NCBI GenBank assembly: GCA_041946755.1
Contig: JBHGBB010000004.1
Location: 1 to 44,124 of the forward strand
From: JBHGBB01 sp041946755
Lineage (GTDB): Bacteria; UBP4; UBA4092; JAOAEQ01
Direction of reading: 5' to 3'
DNA: 44,124 nt
In this document: positions 33,705 to 42,086 of the stretch, in pieces
How positions within the stretch are numbered: position 1 is the first letter of the stretch
Layout of the letters: the number at the start of each line of letters is the position of its first letter
Made by a program: the position numbers and the translations under genes
Notes under the pieces: generated by a model
What the model was told of the DNA's origin: nothing
The model's input: the letters and a program-made list of their open reading frames with translations, nothing else
The model's database searches: none

Positions 33705-34805
33705 ATGCAACTACCTGAATTTGATTTGATGTTATCTGATATGTTGAATAAAACCGCTTCCGATTTACATTTAAAAGTCGGGTCGGTACCGATGTTCCGG
33801 ATTAATGGTATTTTATATCCTACTTCATACGATAAAATAACCGAAAAAGATACGCTGGATTTAGGTGATGTGCTTTTAAATACTGAACGTCTGCGAAAAA
33901 CCCGGGATGAACGTGGTGATGTCGATTTTGCTTATGTATCTCCGGGATTAGGCCGATTCCGGATAAATATATTCCGGCAGCGGAGTTGTTATGATATTGC
34001 GGTTCGAGCAATTAAATTAAGAATTCCAACAATTCCGGAACTGAATTTAGAACCCATAGTGTCAAAATTAGCGCAACATGAACGGGGGTTGATTCTTACT
34101 ACCGGAACTGCCGGATGCGGTAAATCGACTACCTTAGCTGCTATGATTGATACGATTAATACGAGCCGGACATGTAATATTATCACGATTGAAGATCCAA
34201 TTGAATTTTTACATCAGAATAAAAAGAGTGTTATCAGTCAGCGGGAAGTAGGTACCGATGCGGAATCGTTCGAACGGGCACTAGAACATGTACTGCGGCA
34301 AGACCCGGATGTGATTATGATTGGTGAAATTAGGGATATCGAAACGATGCGGGTAGCGATGGCGATTGGAGAAACCGGGCATTTGATTCTGGCAACCTTG
34401 CATACCTACGATGCCCCACAAGCGGTAAGTCGGATTCTCGATTTTTATCCACCGGAACAGCAACCGCAAATTAAAAAACAAATTGCCCAGGTTCTTCAGG
34501 GAGTAATTTGCCAGCGGTTATTACCTACCGCCGATGGAAAAGGTCGGATCCCGGCATTAGAGATTATGACCATGAGTCCGATTGTGCATAAATTGATTAA
34601 TGAAGGTAAATTAGCAGAAATGCATCAGGCGATTCAAGATGGGGAATATGGGATGCAGACTTTTAATCAATCATTGGTAAAATTATATCAAGCAGGGAAA
34701 ATAACTTTTGACACTGGTTTGGCAAGTTCTGATGATCCGGCAGGATTCCGACGGAATGTTTCCGGTGGATACGCTGATGCTGACCGCCGTGGAATCATAT
34801 TTTAG
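33705..34805 (+). CDS. pilT: PilT/PilU-type twitching ATPase
   Basis: 366 residues of the retraction ATPase of type IV pili. The N-terminal domain has ASDLHLKVGSVPMFRINGI (about 20-40). Walker A is GTAGCGKS (134-141; usually GPTGSGKS), the Asp box is ITIEDPIEFLH, Walker B is DPDVIMIGEIRD and the His box is HLILATLHT. The C-terminal IVHKLINEGKLAEMHQAIQ is a shorter form of the PilT AIRNLIRE region, so it could equally be a PilU-like paralogue. The ATG at 33705 is preferred; the frame opens earlier at a TTG in a repeat. No other pilus genes are in the window. A hairpin with T-run follows. Confidence 0.9.
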   Translation: MQLPEFDLMLSDMLNKTASDLHLKVGSVPMFRINGILYPTSYDKITEKDTLDLGDVLLNTERLRKTRDERGDVDFAYVSPGLGRFRINIFRQRSCYDIAVRAIKLRIPTIPELNLEPIVSKLAQHERGLILTTGTAGCGKSTTLAAMIDTINTSRTCNIITIEDPIEFLHQNKKSVISQREVGTDAESFERALEHVLRQDPDVIMIGEIRDIETMRVAMAIGETGHLILATLHTYDAPQAVSRILDFYPPEQQPQIKKQIAQVLQGVICQRLLPTADGKGRIPALEIMTMSPIVHKLINEGKLAEMHQAIQDGEYGMQTFNQSLVKLYQAGKITFDTGLASSDDPAGFRRNVSGGYADADRRGIIF

Positions 34806-34844
34806 CTGCAAATAGAGAGAAATATACAACCTAATAGAATATTA

Positions 34845-34878
34845 TAAGGGCAAGGTACATCTTGCCCTTAATCTTTTT
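34845..34878 (+). terminator. Rho-independent terminator abutting the next start codon
   Basis: TAAGGGCAAG (34845-34854), loop GTACAT, CTTGCCCTTA (34861-34870) and then CTTTTT (34872 on). The T-run ends directly at the ATG of the uracil-DNA glycosylase gene, so the hairpin occupies the place of a ribosome site. Confidence 0.75.
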
Positions 34879-35598
34879 ATGCCAGACGAAATAACTGCAA
34901 TTATCCAATCTTTAGAAACCCAACTTCGGTTTGCGAAAAAGACCGGAGTAGAATCTTGTTATAAATCTCCAATAAGAAACCGGCAAGCTGAGATTACTGC
35001 TGCGAGTAAAGTTGAGAACATCTCACCCGATATGATATCCTTAACTACCATCGCAGCTGAAATTGCCCAATGTATTAAATGCCCGTTACATAATACCAGA
35101 ACGCATACTGTTCCCGGGGAAGGGAATCCACAGGCAAAACTGGTTTTTGTCGGCGAAGCCCCGGGTGAAGATGAAGATAGGCAAGGTAGACCGTTTGTCG
35201 GTCGGGCAGGGCAGTTATTAACTCAGATGATTGAAGCTGAGAAATCGCTGAACTTAAAACGAAGTGAAGTGTTTATCTGCAACGTTTTGAAATGCCGCCC
35301 TCCGGGAAACCGGAATCCCCAACCGGACGAAATCGAATTATGCGAACCCTATCTTATCACCCAATTATCGATAATTAAACCGAAATTGATATGTGCGTTA
35401 GGGACTTTTGCCGCGCAAACGTTGTTACGCACTGAAACCAAAATCAGCCAACTTCGCGGTAGGTTTTATGAATATCAAGGGATTCCTTTATTACCCACCT
35501 TCCATCCTTCATATTTATTACGTAACCAAACCATGAAAAAAGAAGCTTGGCAGGATATGCTTCTTATCCGAACTGCATACGAACGATTAGAAGAATAA
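34879..35598 (+). CDS. Family 4 (iron-sulfur) uracil-DNA glycosylase
   Basis: 239 residues. After a poorly conserved N-terminal 60 residues, four cysteines can bind a 4Fe-4S cluster: Cys65 and Cys68 (CIKC), the Cys in NVLKCRPPGNRNP and the one in ELCEPYL. Motif A is GEAPGEDEDRQGRPFVG (about 92-108) and motif B is HPSYLLR near the C-terminus, both as in family 4 enzymes. It removes uracil from DNA in base-excision repair. The ATG at 34879 follows a terminator hairpin with no ribosome site; later in-frame starts (such as M51) would remove only unconserved sequence. Confidence 0.92.
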   Translation: MPDEITAIIQSLETQLRFAKKTGVESCYKSPIRNRQAEITAASKVENISPDMISLTTIAAEIAQCIKCPLHNTRTHTVPGEGNPQAKLVFVGEAPGEDEDRQGRPFVGRAGQLLTQMIEAEKSLNLKRSEVFICNVLKCRPPGNRNPQPDEIELCEPYLITQLSIIKPKLICALGTFAAQTLLRTETKISQLRGRFYEYQGIPLLPTFHPSYLLRNQTMKKEAWQDMLLIRTAYERLEE

Positions 35599-35837
35599 GA
35601 TTAAAGATCACAGATAAGCCAGATCTTAAAGAACTACCAAAAACAATTAGTTTATTTTAGAATCGCTGTGGTTTTCCGCTGCCATTTATTTTAAGTATAA
35701 TAAATCCGATATCCCTGCAAGAATTTTATAGCTTTTTCGTCTTATACTAATAAACGCAATAAAAGGTTGATGGTCTATAATCTCGAGACTATAGTTTTAG
35801 ATTTGTAGTTCAAGGTTAAGGACTGTCTTTCAACACT
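35599..35837 (+). promoter_or_regulatory. Leader region of the first sigma gene, with a CGTCTT motif
   Basis: No gene in this 239-base region. CGTCTT at 35738-35743 resembles ECF -10 elements (CGTC type), with GCAAGA 21 bases before it. A similar arrangement (GCACGA, 22 bases, CGTCTA) precedes the second sigma gene. A small hairpin TATAATCTCGAGACTATA is also present near 35775. Confidence 0.35.
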
Positions 35838-38453
35838 ATGGATACGAATAAATTGATTAAAGACGAAGAATTAGTAAACGATGTTCTTGCCGGTAATAAT
35901 AGTGCGTTCAATCAACTTGTCAGCCGGTATTTCGGGATGGTATATATGATCGGGTATGCCCGATTTAAAAGACGAGAGGCTGGAGAAGATTTAGCGCAAG
36001 AAACGTTTCTGCATGCATTTCTGCATTTAGAGAAACTACAACAGCCGCGGCTGTTTGCCGCTTGGATTAGCCGGATCGCCCGGAACTTGGCAACCGATTG
36101 GCAGCGGAAGTCGCAGCGAGTATCAAAAATCATTCCTTTAATACCGATGGAAGAATTACCGAAAGATATTGCGGATACCCAAACTCAGGATGTACGGATT
36201 CAGACGGATTCTAAAACCCAGCAACAAATAGTCCAAGAAGCAATATTAAAACTTCCTGCAGAACTACGCGAAATTGTTCTCCTCTATTATAGTGAAGGAT
36301 TAACGAGGCAAGAGATAGCGCAAATATTAGGGATACATCCCTCAACCGTTGGTCGTCAGATTAGGAAATCGTTGTCGATATTAAAAGGAATTCTCGAACC
36401 GGTTTTACGAGAGTCAATGCAATCGCTTCGTAGCTCAGAGAAAGTAATGTTACGGTCAATCGCAATAATTTCTGCTGCGGTAGTGTTATCCGCATCTAGT
36501 AAAGCCGCTCTGGTCACTGCTGCCGCTGATATAGTACAAGATGCTACGATATCCTTAATAAAAACGACCGGTAGCGGTATTACAGAAGTCTTAAAAAATG
36601 CATTAAAACCGAAGAAGGTATATGGAATAAAACAATCTATAGCAGTAACGATAATAGTAGCGGCGGTTATTGGAGGTATCTACTACTACGAGAGCCAGAA
36701 AAGAACTAACAAAGAGCCTAGAGTGAATGATGAATCTTTTTCTCCAGTACAAATACCGCAAAAGGGTAATACAGTTCTTGCAATGGCAGAAAATCACGAC
36801 CGGATTATAGGAAATGCTCAAGCTGAAGTATATAAGGATTCCCCCGGTTCTATACCAACAAAAATGGATGGTATTGGATATTATGATTTATACGGCGGAG
36901 GTCCCGATAAGTATTTATATGAAATATATAGAAATAATTCCGGAGCTCTCGAATGTAAAGCAATCGTTATATTAGCAAAACCGATATTCAAAGGATCACT
37001 TACATTGAGGGAAGTGTATCACACCAACCCTTGTGAACAACAAGGAGATTCGATTATCTTTTCTCGCGAAAAAGCACCTATGGTATGGCGAATTCGATCT
37101 GATGGGAAAACAGTTGATATAACGCCGGGCATAACGAAAACTATTACTTCACTAGAGTATATCATTGCCAATATCGGGCAAAGAATCGATGACGCCCGGT
37201 TATGGAATGCGGTGCATAGCTATTATCTGCAAGAATATGCAAATGCAGAACCGGGATTTCGTCAATATCTCCAATCGCATTCAGAAGATTTATATGCCCG
37301 ATTGTTATTGACTGATACGTTAATCGCTCTGGATAAACTTGATGAAGCCAAGTCGATGTTTAAAATAATCGAAAAGAATCCGGAAATTCCATTTAATAAG
37401 TTTTATAAAATCATGGTGCAAAAAATAAAATATCTGCTAACTGGAAAAGAAAAAAGTTTGGCGCATCAAAATGTATATGACGATTATCTGGCATTACTTG
37501 ATTCCAATAGGAGTCCATTCTTTCACAGCGATTTTACTGCTATTCGGAATATAGTAAATCATACGGCGCCTTTCGGAAATAAAGAAAAACGGTTTCTCCA
37601 AGAATTTATGGGTTTATATCCGGATTATATAATAAAGTTTACAAAGTTGACTCAAACTAAATATTGTTATGTGCCAGATGATGTAAAAAATATTATGCAA
37701 TTACCCGGATTGGCTGAACCGATAAATCTTTATGGCCGATTCCAAGCTGAAGAAGGGAATATCCAAGAAGCTATTAAAGCACATTCTGGTGTAATCCGGT
37801 TCGGACAACAAATAACTTATGGTAATATTATGCAATGTGCAGTCGGCTCACTCCTCCGCCAATATGGAGAACTCGGATTAAAATCGCTATTTACTGATAA
37901 TAAAATAACTAATCCGGATGATATAGAATTTGTTTATATGACGTTAAAAGAATTGAGAAAAAGTGACCCGCAGAGGATGGAAAATTATGGTTACGGTACT
38001 ATGTTAGCAAATTATAATTTATCTTGGGAGGACCCATTCGTATTTAAGTCTTTTAGGGGATTCAAAAGAGGTGAACCTTGGACGTTGAAGGATTATGGCA
38101 ATGGAGTTTTATTAGCGAATTATGGTTCTTCTTGGGATGGTCCATCGGACTTCGCCTATGCGAGTTTTGCTGAAACGAACTTGATAATATTAGAAACCGC
38201 CGCTGCAGTTAAACTATATCAGCTTCAGCAAGGGACTTATCCATCAAAAATGCAAGACCTTATACCAAAGTATTTATCACATAAACCGATGGATACTTTT
38301 GGTATGGGGAATACCATTAATATCGTTTTATCTAGTCAGGGAATAGTAGTATACGATAATGGACCTGATAACACCGATGATAAAGGGCTCCTTATTTACG
38401 ACCCGACAAATGGGATTTGGTCAAAAGGGGATTTGGTTATTGAAATGAAATAG
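35838..38453 (+). CDS. Membrane-anchored ECF sigma factor with large C-terminal sensor-like region (paralogue 1)
   Basis: 871 residues. Sigma region 2 (about 20-90) includes RFKRREAGEDLAQETFLHAF and ARNLATDWQR; region 4 (about 130-190) includes LPAELREIVLLYYSEGLT and EIAQILGIHPSTVGRQI. An Ala-rich hydrophobic stretch (204-230) and a clear membrane helix (262-284, IAVTIIVAAVIGGIYYY) follow. Beyond it are a small beta domain (about 340-440), TPR-like helices (about 445-560), a unique 36-residue internal duplication (from 717) and a pseudopilin-like end (ETAAAVKLYQLQQGTYPS, PDNTDDKG). The sigma part is 49/60 identical with its neighbour at 38760 over the first 60 residues. No anti-sigma gene is adjacent; the extension may itself control the sigma domain. 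Confidence 0.88.
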   Translation: MDTNKLIKDEELVNDVLAGNNSAFNQLVSRYFGMVYMIGYARFKRREAGEDLAQETFLHAFLHLEKLQQPRLFAAWISRIARNLATDWQRKSQRVSKIIPLIPMEELPKDIADTQTQDVRIQTDSKTQQQIVQEAILKLPAELREIVLLYYSEGLTRQEIAQILGIHPSTVGRQIRKSLSILKGILEPVLRESMQSLRSSEKVMLRSIAIISAAVVLSASSKAALVTAAADIVQDATISLIKTTGSGITEVLKNALKPKKVYGIKQSIAVTIIVAAVIGGIYYYESQKRTNKEPRVNDESFSPVQIPQKGNTVLAMAENHDRIIGNAQAEVYKDSPGSIPTKMDGIGYYDLYGGGPDKYLYEIYRNNSGALECKAIVILAKPIFKGSLTLREVYHTNPCEQQGDSIIFSREKAPMVWRIRSDGKTVDITPGITKTITSLEYIIANIGQRIDDARLWNAVHSYYLQEYANAEPGFRQYLQSHSEDLYARLLLTDTLIALDKLDEAKSMFKIIEKNPEIPFNKFYKIMVQKIKYLLTGKEKSLAHQNVYDDYLALLDSNRSPFFHSDFTAIRNIVNHTAPFGNKEKRFLQEFMGLYPDYIIKFTKLTQTKYCYVPDDVKNIMQLPGLAEPINLYGRFQAEEGNIQEAIKAHSGVIRFGQQITYGNIMQCAVGSLLRQYGELGLKSLFTDNKITNPDDIEFVYMTLKELRKSDPQRMENYGYGTMLANYNLSWEDPFVFKSFRGFKRGEPWTLKDYGNGVLLANYGSSWDGPSDFAYASFAETNLIILETAAAVKLYQLQQGTYPSKMQDLIPKYLSHKPMDTFGMGNTINIVLSSQGIVVYDNGPDNTDDKGLLIYDPTNGIWSKGDLVIEMK

Positions 38454-38759
38454 TATCATGGATAAAAGGAGTAAACAGAATAAAATATTTATTTTAAAAT
38501 ACGAAATGCTAAATTTACAATTTAAATTGAATATTTTACTCTTTCTCTTTTTCCAAATAGTATTCTTGCATCCAACCTTCAGTTTTGCAGTATAATAAAA
38601 CCGTTACTTCACGCACGATATTGGCACCTTATTTCGTCTATATTATTAAAGGGCGTATAATAGTTGACTACACGAATTCCGCTAATTTAATAAAAACTTA
38701 CTATAAATGTGAACCGGTATTGGTCAGATTTGTAAAATTCGCGGTTTAGAAATGCATGT
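38454..38759. other. Region between the sigma paralogues: gene remnant, half repeats and a CGTCTA motif
   Basis: Holds an AAATGCTAAATTTACAATT phrase (about 38498-38525), the SH3-gene remnant (38536-38586), a CGTCTA ECF-like -10 motif (38635-38640) and a half copy of the GGTCAGA palindrome (38712-38728). No intact gene seen. Confidence 0.6.
38536..38586 (-). pseudogene. Remnant of a second copy of the SH3 lipoprotein gene (3' end only)
   Basis: On the minus strand the 51 bases translate to KTEGWMQEYYLEKEKE and a stop. This matches the end of the SH3 lipoprotein at 42087-42458 (KTEGWMQGYYLEKEKE, stop) in 15 of 16 residues and at base level nearly throughout. Upstream of it the match ends abruptly. 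An AAATTTACAATT phrase next to it also parallels the sequence downstream of the intact gene. Confidence 0.8.
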
Positions 38760-41258
38760 ATGAATCCCAACGAATTGATTAAAGACGAACAATTAGTAGA
38801 CGATGTTCTCGCCGGAAATATTAATGCATATAATCAATTAGTAACCCGCTATTTCGGGATGGTATATATGATCGGGTATGCCCGGTTCAAACGAAGAGAA
38901 TCGGGAGAAGATTTAGCACAGGAAACCTTTCTGCAAGCATTTCTCCATCTATCGAACTTGAAACAACCGCAGTTATTCCCCGCCTGGGTATGTCGTATCG
39001 CACGTAACCTGGCTACCGATTGGCAACGGCATAATCAGCGGGTATCGAAACTACTCCCGATGGTACCGCTGGATGAATTACCTAAGGAACCGATTGATTC
39101 CTGCAATATTGATGTACGAGAACGACTTGATATCACCGGGCAGAATAAAGTAGTGCAGGAAGCGATTCTAAAACTCCCGGCTGAATTGCGTGAGATTGTT
39201 CTGCTCTATTATAGTGAAGGATTGAATAAAGAAGAAATCGCCCGATTATTAGGTATCCATCATACTACCGTTGGCCGACAGTTGAAGAAAGCATTATCGA
39301 TTTTGAAAGATATCCTCGAACCGGTACTAAGAGAATCAATTCAACCACTCCGTGCATCACAAAAAGCTACTTTACGAAGTATATCTATAATCACAGCTGC
39401 AGCAGTATTATCATCTTCTAGCAAAGCAGCTCTTATTACTGCTGCTGGAGATATAGCTGAAACTACCATTCTTTCTTTAACTCAACCACTCGAAATTGGT
39501 ATGGCTACAACCTTAAATAATATATTTGGGAATATTGTTCAAGGAAGTAAATTTGTTAGTATTAAAATTATAATTGCAACTGCCATAGTAGTTACTGGAG
39601 TTATTGGAGGTATCTATTTTTATCAGAACCATATAAATACTCAGAACAAGAATTACGCTCAAAGCAACGCAAACGATTTAATTAATAATAATGCAAAGAA
39701 TATGGAAAGGCAAAATAGCAGTAATAACAATAATCTAAGTATAATGCCAAATCATATCGATAGCGCTCATTTAGCAGCACAAAATCTAAATGGAGTTCCG
39801 AGTTTTTCCGGTAATTATTATGCTTATGGCGGAGCTCCAATGGAAATACAAAAAAATACTAATGGAACTTTTGATATAACTGATGGAGAAGCAAAATTTA
39901 CGGGTGAACAACAGGGTAATCGTTTGATCTGTTTCTTTAGTAAAGAATCCTCGTTTATTGAGGGGTCTTGGATTACCTTTGGTAAAGATACCTGGATGTT
40001 GATATTAGAATCTGATGGGGAAACACTCGATATGATTGAATCCCATGGCACATTGATTCCAAACATAGGTCGAAGAATAGAGGATTCGAATTTGTGGGCT
40101 ACTTTAAAAAGTTATTCCAAGCATGATTATCCAAATGCCGTTTCTGGGTTTCGGCAATACTTACAATTGCATCCGAATGACTCTTTTATCCAATTATCAT
40201 TAACCGATTCGCTGCTGCATCAAAATAAAGTTGAAGAAGTGAAAAAAGAGTTAGCCAGACTCGAGAAAATGCCGGATAAACAGCCGGAAGCGTTATATCA
40301 AATGATGGTTCCGAAAATTAAATATGAGTTAACTGGAAAAGAAGAAAGTGTAAAGAATGAAAATTCATGGGATGAATTAAAAAAAGTTATCGAGCAATAT
40401 GATAATTCAAAACAGTCTTTTAAGAACGATAGTACTATTCAATATGTTTTTTATTATCATAATCCTATTAGAGATAAAGAGAAGCAAATGTTCCAAGAGT
40501 ATATCTCTCCCAATCTAGAAGTTATCCAGAAGTTTATGAGCTTACCGGAAGCAGTAGATTATCATATCGCGGATAATCAATCTATCGGAAGAGCAAAAAT
40601 AATACTTATGGTTAGGGCGATTATTCTCTATGGATATCTACAATCGGATAAAGGAAATCTAAACCAAGCAGTAGAAGCATATCGCCGGGTAGTACGTCTC
40701 GGTCAATTGCTAACCCATGGTTCCCTAATCCAGAATTTAATTGCTATTTCTATTCGACAATATGGAATCGATGGCTTTGCGACGTTATATACCGAAGGCA
40801 AGATAACGAACTCAAATGACGCGCAATTCGTTTTTGATACCTTGAAAGGACTGCAACGGCAGGACCCGATTAAAACCAAAGATAATCTTCATGAATTTGA
40901 ACCTAAAGGAGATTGGAATATGCCCGGTAGTTCTTTGCCCTTGGCAATGCGACGTGCTAATTGTACGGAAACGGATTTGATTATATTAGAAACTGTGGCG
41001 GCGATTAAGTTATATCAACTCCAACACGGAGCTTTCCCAGCAAATCTGCAAGACTTAATACCGAAATATTTATCAATCGTCCCAGTAGATACCTTTAGCA
41101 GAAATCCGCTTAAATGCTATCCAACACCACGAGGAATAATCGTTTATAGTTATGGCCCTGATAAAATTGATGATAAAGGGCGAATTATCTACGATCCTAA
41201 AAAAGACATAGAAAATGGTAAAATTGCATCGGGCGATTTGGTAATAGAGGTTAAATAG
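38760..41258 (+). CDS. Membrane-anchored ECF sigma factor with large C-terminal sensor-like region (paralogue 2)
   Basis: 832 residues with the same order as its upstream neighbour: sigma region 2 (RFKRRESGEDLAQETFLQAF), region 4 (LPAELREIVLLYYSEGLN, LGIHHTTVGRQL), an Ala-rich stretch (203-228, SIITAAAVLSSSSKAALITA), a membrane helix (about 266-285, KIIIATAIVVTGVIGGIYFY) and an Asn-rich linker. A small beta domain (FTGEQQGNRLICFFSKE), TPR-like helices and a pseudopilin-like end (ETVAAIKLYQLQHGAFPA, YGPDKIDDKG) follow. The C-terminal 36 residues I compared share 25 identities with paralogue 1; the middle is more diverged. It lacks the YGxGxxLANY duplication. Topology depends on whether the Ala-rich stretch spans the membrane. 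The ankyrin gene follows after 38 bases. Confidence 0.88.
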   Translation: MNPNELIKDEQLVDDVLAGNINAYNQLVTRYFGMVYMIGYARFKRRESGEDLAQETFLQAFLHLSNLKQPQLFPAWVCRIARNLATDWQRHNQRVSKLLPMVPLDELPKEPIDSCNIDVRERLDITGQNKVVQEAILKLPAELREIVLLYYSEGLNKEEIARLLGIHHTTVGRQLKKALSILKDILEPVLRESIQPLRASQKATLRSISIITAAAVLSSSSKAALITAAGDIAETTILSLTQPLEIGMATTLNNIFGNIVQGSKFVSIKIIIATAIVVTGVIGGIYFYQNHINTQNKNYAQSNANDLINNNAKNMERQNSSNNNNLSIMPNHIDSAHLAAQNLNGVPSFSGNYYAYGGAPMEIQKNTNGTFDITDGEAKFTGEQQGNRLICFFSKESSFIEGSWITFGKDTWMLILESDGETLDMIESHGTLIPNIGRRIEDSNLWATLKSYSKHDYPNAVSGFRQYLQLHPNDSFIQLSLTDSLLHQNKVEEVKKELARLEKMPDKQPEALYQMMVPKIKYELTGKEESVKNENSWDELKKVIEQYDNSKQSFKNDSTIQYVFYYHNPIRDKEKQMFQEYISPNLEVIQKFMSLPEAVDYHIADNQSIGRAKIILMVRAIILYGYLQSDKGNLNQAVEAYRRVVRLGQLLTHGSLIQNLIAISIRQYGIDGFATLYTEGKITNSNDAQFVFDTLKGLQRQDPIKTKDNLHEFEPKGDWNMPGSSLPLAMRRANCTETDLIILETVAAIKLYQLQHGAFPANLQDLIPKYLSIVPVDTFSRNPLKCYPTPRGIIVYSYGPDKIDDKGRIIYDPKKDIENGKIASGDLVIEVK

Positions 41259-41296
41259 GTATCATATATCATCTTTAGGAGCATAGGAGAAACAGT

Positions 41297-42004
41297 ATGC
41301 AATTTAAAACATTATTAGCCATCTTGGGTATATTACCATTCTTATTATTGTTTATTACTTGTGGTGAAAACAAGCATGATAGAGTTAACGTACCGGTATC
41401 TACCGGAGCCGCAGGTGCAAACCATGTTTCAGCACCGTTAGCTGAGGCAGCGAAATTTAACGATGTGCGTAGAGTAACTTTGTTGCTAGACAAAGGTGCT
41501 AATATTAATGAAAAAGATGCACAAGGGCAAACCGCAATATTTTATGCTATTAGTAATAGCAATGATACTCTCTTTCAAATGTTAATCGAAAAAGGAGCGG
41601 ATGTTAATATTCAAACTAATTTCGGATATACTCCGTTAATGCTTGCTAGCGAGAAAGGGGATACAACCAAAGTTATTGTTCTGATCAATAAAGGTGCAAA
41701 GGTTAATATGCAAACCAATCGAGGGGAAACAGCATTAATCAGCGCTGCCAGAAATGACAAGGTTGAAGTTATTACATTATTAATTGATAAAGGCGCGGAT
41801 ATCAATGAAAAAGATGATGGTAATACTACCGCTTTAACCAAAGCCGCTTCAAAAGGTTATTCTAATTCAGTTAAAGTATTATTGGAGAAAGGCGCTGATG
41901 TTAATATTGTGAGAAAAGACGGTAAGTCGATCTTACAACTAGCAATTGAAAATGGTAATTCTGAAGTTATTCAGTTACTTAAACAAGCCGGAGCAAAAGA
42001 ATAA
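41297..42004 (+). CDS. Ankyrin-repeat probable lipoprotein
   Basis: 235 residues. The N-terminus ILGILPFLLLFITCGENK is a signal peptide with a plausible but imperfect lipobox (Cys22; Thr at -1 is unusual), so it is probably membrane-anchored and periplasmic. About five ankyrin repeats follow (residues 50-235), each with the pattern LLxKGADVNxxxxxGxTALxxA. AGGAG seven bases before the ATG sets the start. It lies 38 bases after the second sigma gene, same strand, and is likely in its operon. Ankyrin repeats bind proteins; an interaction with the sigma factor's extracytoplasmic region is possible but untested. Confidence 0.85.
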   Translation: MQFKTLLAILGILPFLLLFITCGENKHDRVNVPVSTGAAGANHVSAPLAEAAKFNDVRRVTLLLDKGANINEKDAQGQTAIFYAISNSNDTLFQMLIEKGADVNIQTNFGYTPLMLASEKGDTTKVIVLINKGAKVNMQTNRGETALISAARNDKVEVITLLIDKGADINEKDDGNTTALTKAASKGYSNSVKVLLEKGADVNIVRKDGKSILQLAIENGNSEVIQLLKQAGAKE

Positions 42005-42031
42005 AATAAGAATCAATATAAAATGTGTAAT

Positions 42032-42086
42032 GAGGATTGCAAAATATAAAATGCCAAATGCTAACTACTAAATTTGCAATGAGTTA
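42032..42086. repeat. AAATGCCAAATGCTAACTACTAAATTTGC phrase repeat
   Basis: Iterated AAATGC and AAATTTGC phrases between the convergent ankyrin and SH3 genes. A parallel sequence lies beside the SH3 remnant at 38490-38535. Confidence 0.5.
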
